From Pseudomonas fluorescens (GTDB lineage: Bacteria; Pseudomonadota; Gammaproteobacteria; Pseudomonadales; Pseudomonadaceae): DNA of 64,000 bases. The translations under genes were made by a program, and so were the position numbers. Positions 62,596 to 64,000 of the stretch are shown here, in pieces (position 1 is the first letter of the stretch; the number at the start of each line of letters is the position of its first letter). Under the pieces are notes generated by a model, which searched no databases, was not told where the DNA came from, and saw only the letters and a list, made by a program, of their open reading frames with translations. The DNA is taken from contig NZ_MRST01000021.1 of the NCBI RefSeq assembly GCF_001902145.1, positions 1 through 64,000 on the forward strand, written 5' to 3'.

Positions 62596-63912
62596 ATGAA
62601 GCCTTCCGCTTCGCCGCAGCCTCGCCGTGCCGCGGCCGCCGCCTTTATCGGCACCATGATCGAGTGGTACGACTTTTACATCTATGCCACCGCTGCGGCG
62701 CTGGTGTTCGGTCAGCTGTTCTTCCCCTCCGACGATAAATTGTTCAGCACCATGGCCGCATTCGGCACCTTCGCTGTGGGCTTTTTCGCACGGCCGTTGG
62801 GCGGCATCGTGTTCGGTCATATCGGCGACCGCATCGGCCGTAAGAAATCCTTGGTGATTACCCTCGTGATGATGGGCGTGGTCACGGTGTGCATCGGCCT
62901 GTTACCGACCTATGCCCAGATCGGCGCCGCCGCGCCAGTGCTGTTAATCCTGTTACGCGTGGTGCAGGGCATTGCGGTCGGCGGCGAGTGGGGCGGGGCG
63001 GTATTGATGGCCGGGGAGCACGCGCCAAAGGGGCGTCGTAACTTCTTTGCATCCTTTGCGCAGTTGGGTAGCCCGGCGGGTTTGATCCTTTCCCTGCTGG
63101 CGTTCAGCGCCGTCACTCGTCTGCCGGAAGAAGACCTGCTCAGTTGGGGCTGGCGCCTGCCGTTCCTGGCCAGTGCGTTGTTGCTGATCGTTGGCCTGGC
63201 GATTCGCCTGGGTGTGAACGAGTCGCCGGAGTTCCTCGAAGACAAAGCCCTGGCGGAAAAAGCCCGTGCCATCAAGAAGGACCAAGCCCCCGTGTTGGAG
63301 GTGTTGAAGACCGCTTGGCGTCCACTGCTGCTGTGCATTGGCGCCAACACCCTGGGCATTGCCGGCGTGTATTTCACCAACACCTTCATGATTGCCTACA
63401 GCACTCAGCAACTGGGCCTACCGCGATCGCTGATCCTGGAGTGCCTGTTCTTGGTTGCCATTATCCAGTTCTGCGTTCAGCCATTGGCCGCCTGGGTGGC
63501 GGAGAAGGTCGGTGCTACGCGGTTCCTGTGCGCCATGTGCGTACTGGCAATGGCCTCGCCGTACCCGATGTTCGTCTTGGTCAGCAGCGGCCAGGCACCC
63601 TTGATCATCCTCGGCATTGCCTTGGCGGTGGTGTGCATGGCGTCGTTCTACGCCGTCATCGCGGGCTTTGTCAGCGGCCTGTTTGAAACCCGTGTGCGTT
63701 ACACCGCGATCTCCCTGGCTTACCAGGTATGCGGCGCGTTGGCCGGCGGCCTGACACCGTTGATCGGCACCTGGCTGGCCCATCAATACCTGGGCCAATG
63801 GTGGCCGATGGCAGTGTTTTACAGCGTGATCGCGGCGGTCTCGTTGGTGTGCGTGCTGGCCTTGTCCCGCCGCCACGCTACGGCCCACCGCCTGGAAATG
63901 GCACACAGTTGA
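62596..63912 (+). CDS. MFS metabolite:proton symporter (MHS family, ShiA-like)
   Basis: A 438-residue twelve-helix transporter. It has the MHS signatures MIEWYDFYIYATAAALVF, FFARPLGGIVFGHIGDRIGRKK and QGIAVGGEWGGAVLMAGEHAP. It imports an organic acid or related metabolite with protons. The next gene, 11 bp away, encodes an amidohydrolase of the carbamoylase type, so the substrate may be a ureido or purine-degradation compound. AAAGGAG precedes the ATG. Confidence 0.9.
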   Translation: MKPSASPQPRRAAAAAFIGTMIEWYDFYIYATAAALVFGQLFFPSDDKLFSTMAAFGTFAVGFFARPLGGIVFGHIGDRIGRKKSLVITLVMMGVVTVCIGLLPTYAQIGAAAPVLLILLRVVQGIAVGGEWGGAVLMAGEHAPKGRRNFFASFAQLGSPAGLILSLLAFSAVTRLPEEDLLSWGWRLPFLASALLLIVGLAIRLGVNESPEFLEDKALAEKARAIKKDQAPVLEVLKTAWRPLLLCIGANTLGIAGVYFTNTFMIAYSTQQLGLPRSLILECLFLVAIIQFCVQPLAAWVAEKVGATRFLCAMCVLAMASPYPMFVLVSSGQAPLIILGIALAVVCMASFYAVIAGFVSGLFETRVRYTAISLAYQVCGALAGGLTPLIGTWLAHQYLGQWWPMAVFYSVIAAVSLVCVLALSRRHATAHRLEMAHS

Positions 63913-63923
63913 AGGAGTCAGCA

Positions 63924-64000
63924 ATGTTGAAGATTAATGGCGAGCGCCTGTGGCATAGCCTGATGGCCATGGCAGAGATCGGCGCGACCGCACGCGGTGG
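63924..64000 (+). CDS. Zn-dependent N-carbamoyl-amino-acid/allantoate amidohydrolase, start only
   Basis: The first 25 codons (INGERLWHSLMAMAEIGATARGG) match the start of M20-type hydantoinase/carbamoylase enzymes. The gene runs off the window. GAAGGAG precedes the ATG. It is co-directional with the transporter. Confidence 0.75.
   Translation, partial: MLKINGERLWHSLMAMAEIGATARG

Overview
The window looks like a chromosomal segment of a Pseudomonas, most likely of the P. fluorescens group. The GC content is high in most genes. REP/REPIN repeats of the GTGGGAGC and TGTAGGAGC types are scattered between genes, and gene families such as BapA-type adhesins, Roc/Bvg-type regulators and DUF1120 fimbrial proteins are typical of that group. 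This assignment rests on recognised sequence features, not on a database search.

Layout. (1) 1-13.25 kb is the right end of a P2-like prophage or tailocin-like island. It holds the end of a tape-measure gene, gpU, gpX and gpD tail genes, a GH19 endolysin, and Rz with an embedded Rz1. A Dam-type methylase, a repeat-rich non-coding block with four different 8-bp tandem arrays, and an SRAP gene divergent from an SOS-boxed umuDC operon follow. Next come cargo genes (a PIN-like nuclease, a secreted Cys-rich protein and unknowns). The region ends at a 25-nt copy of a tRNA-Ser 3' end followed by a strong terminator, which I read as the attachment site.

(2) 13.6-23.6 kb is one minus-strand operon for a specialised terpenoid. 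Transcription order is: fused IPP isomerase-FPP synthase, dxs, SAM methyltransferase, two paralogous Rieske oxygenases, a terpene cyclase with an altered second metal motif, ispH, ispG. Dedicated copies of three MEP-pathway genes feed FPP. The methyltransferase suggests a C-methylated (sodorifen-like) skeleton, and the two Rieske enzymes suggest further oxidation. This is the best candidate for an undescribed system in the window.

(3) 24.5-43.1 kb is a biofilm adhesin locus: a TPR/glycosyltransferase-like protein, a lipoprotein, a LuxR-type response regulator, a 2380-residue BapA-like repeat adhesin, an OmpA-like protein, a complete type I secretion system (ABC, HlyD, TolC) and a second LuxR-type regulator. 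(4) 43.3-56.7 kb is a Roc/Bvg-type signalling and fimbrial locus. It has two receiver-EAL proteins, a BvgA/RocA-like regulator, a BvgS/RocS-like hybrid kinase, two DUF1120 proteins, and a chaperone, usher and fimbrial protein. A BvgA-like inverted-heptad motif recurs upstream of both EAL genes and of the first DUF1120 gene, tying the regulator to its likely targets.

(5) 56.8-64 kb is ordinary accessory chromosome: an outer-membrane barrel, a REPIN-bearing MITE-like element, two type II toxin-antitoxin pairs, two small proteins, two MFS transporters, a LysR regulator and the start of an amidohydrolase gene.
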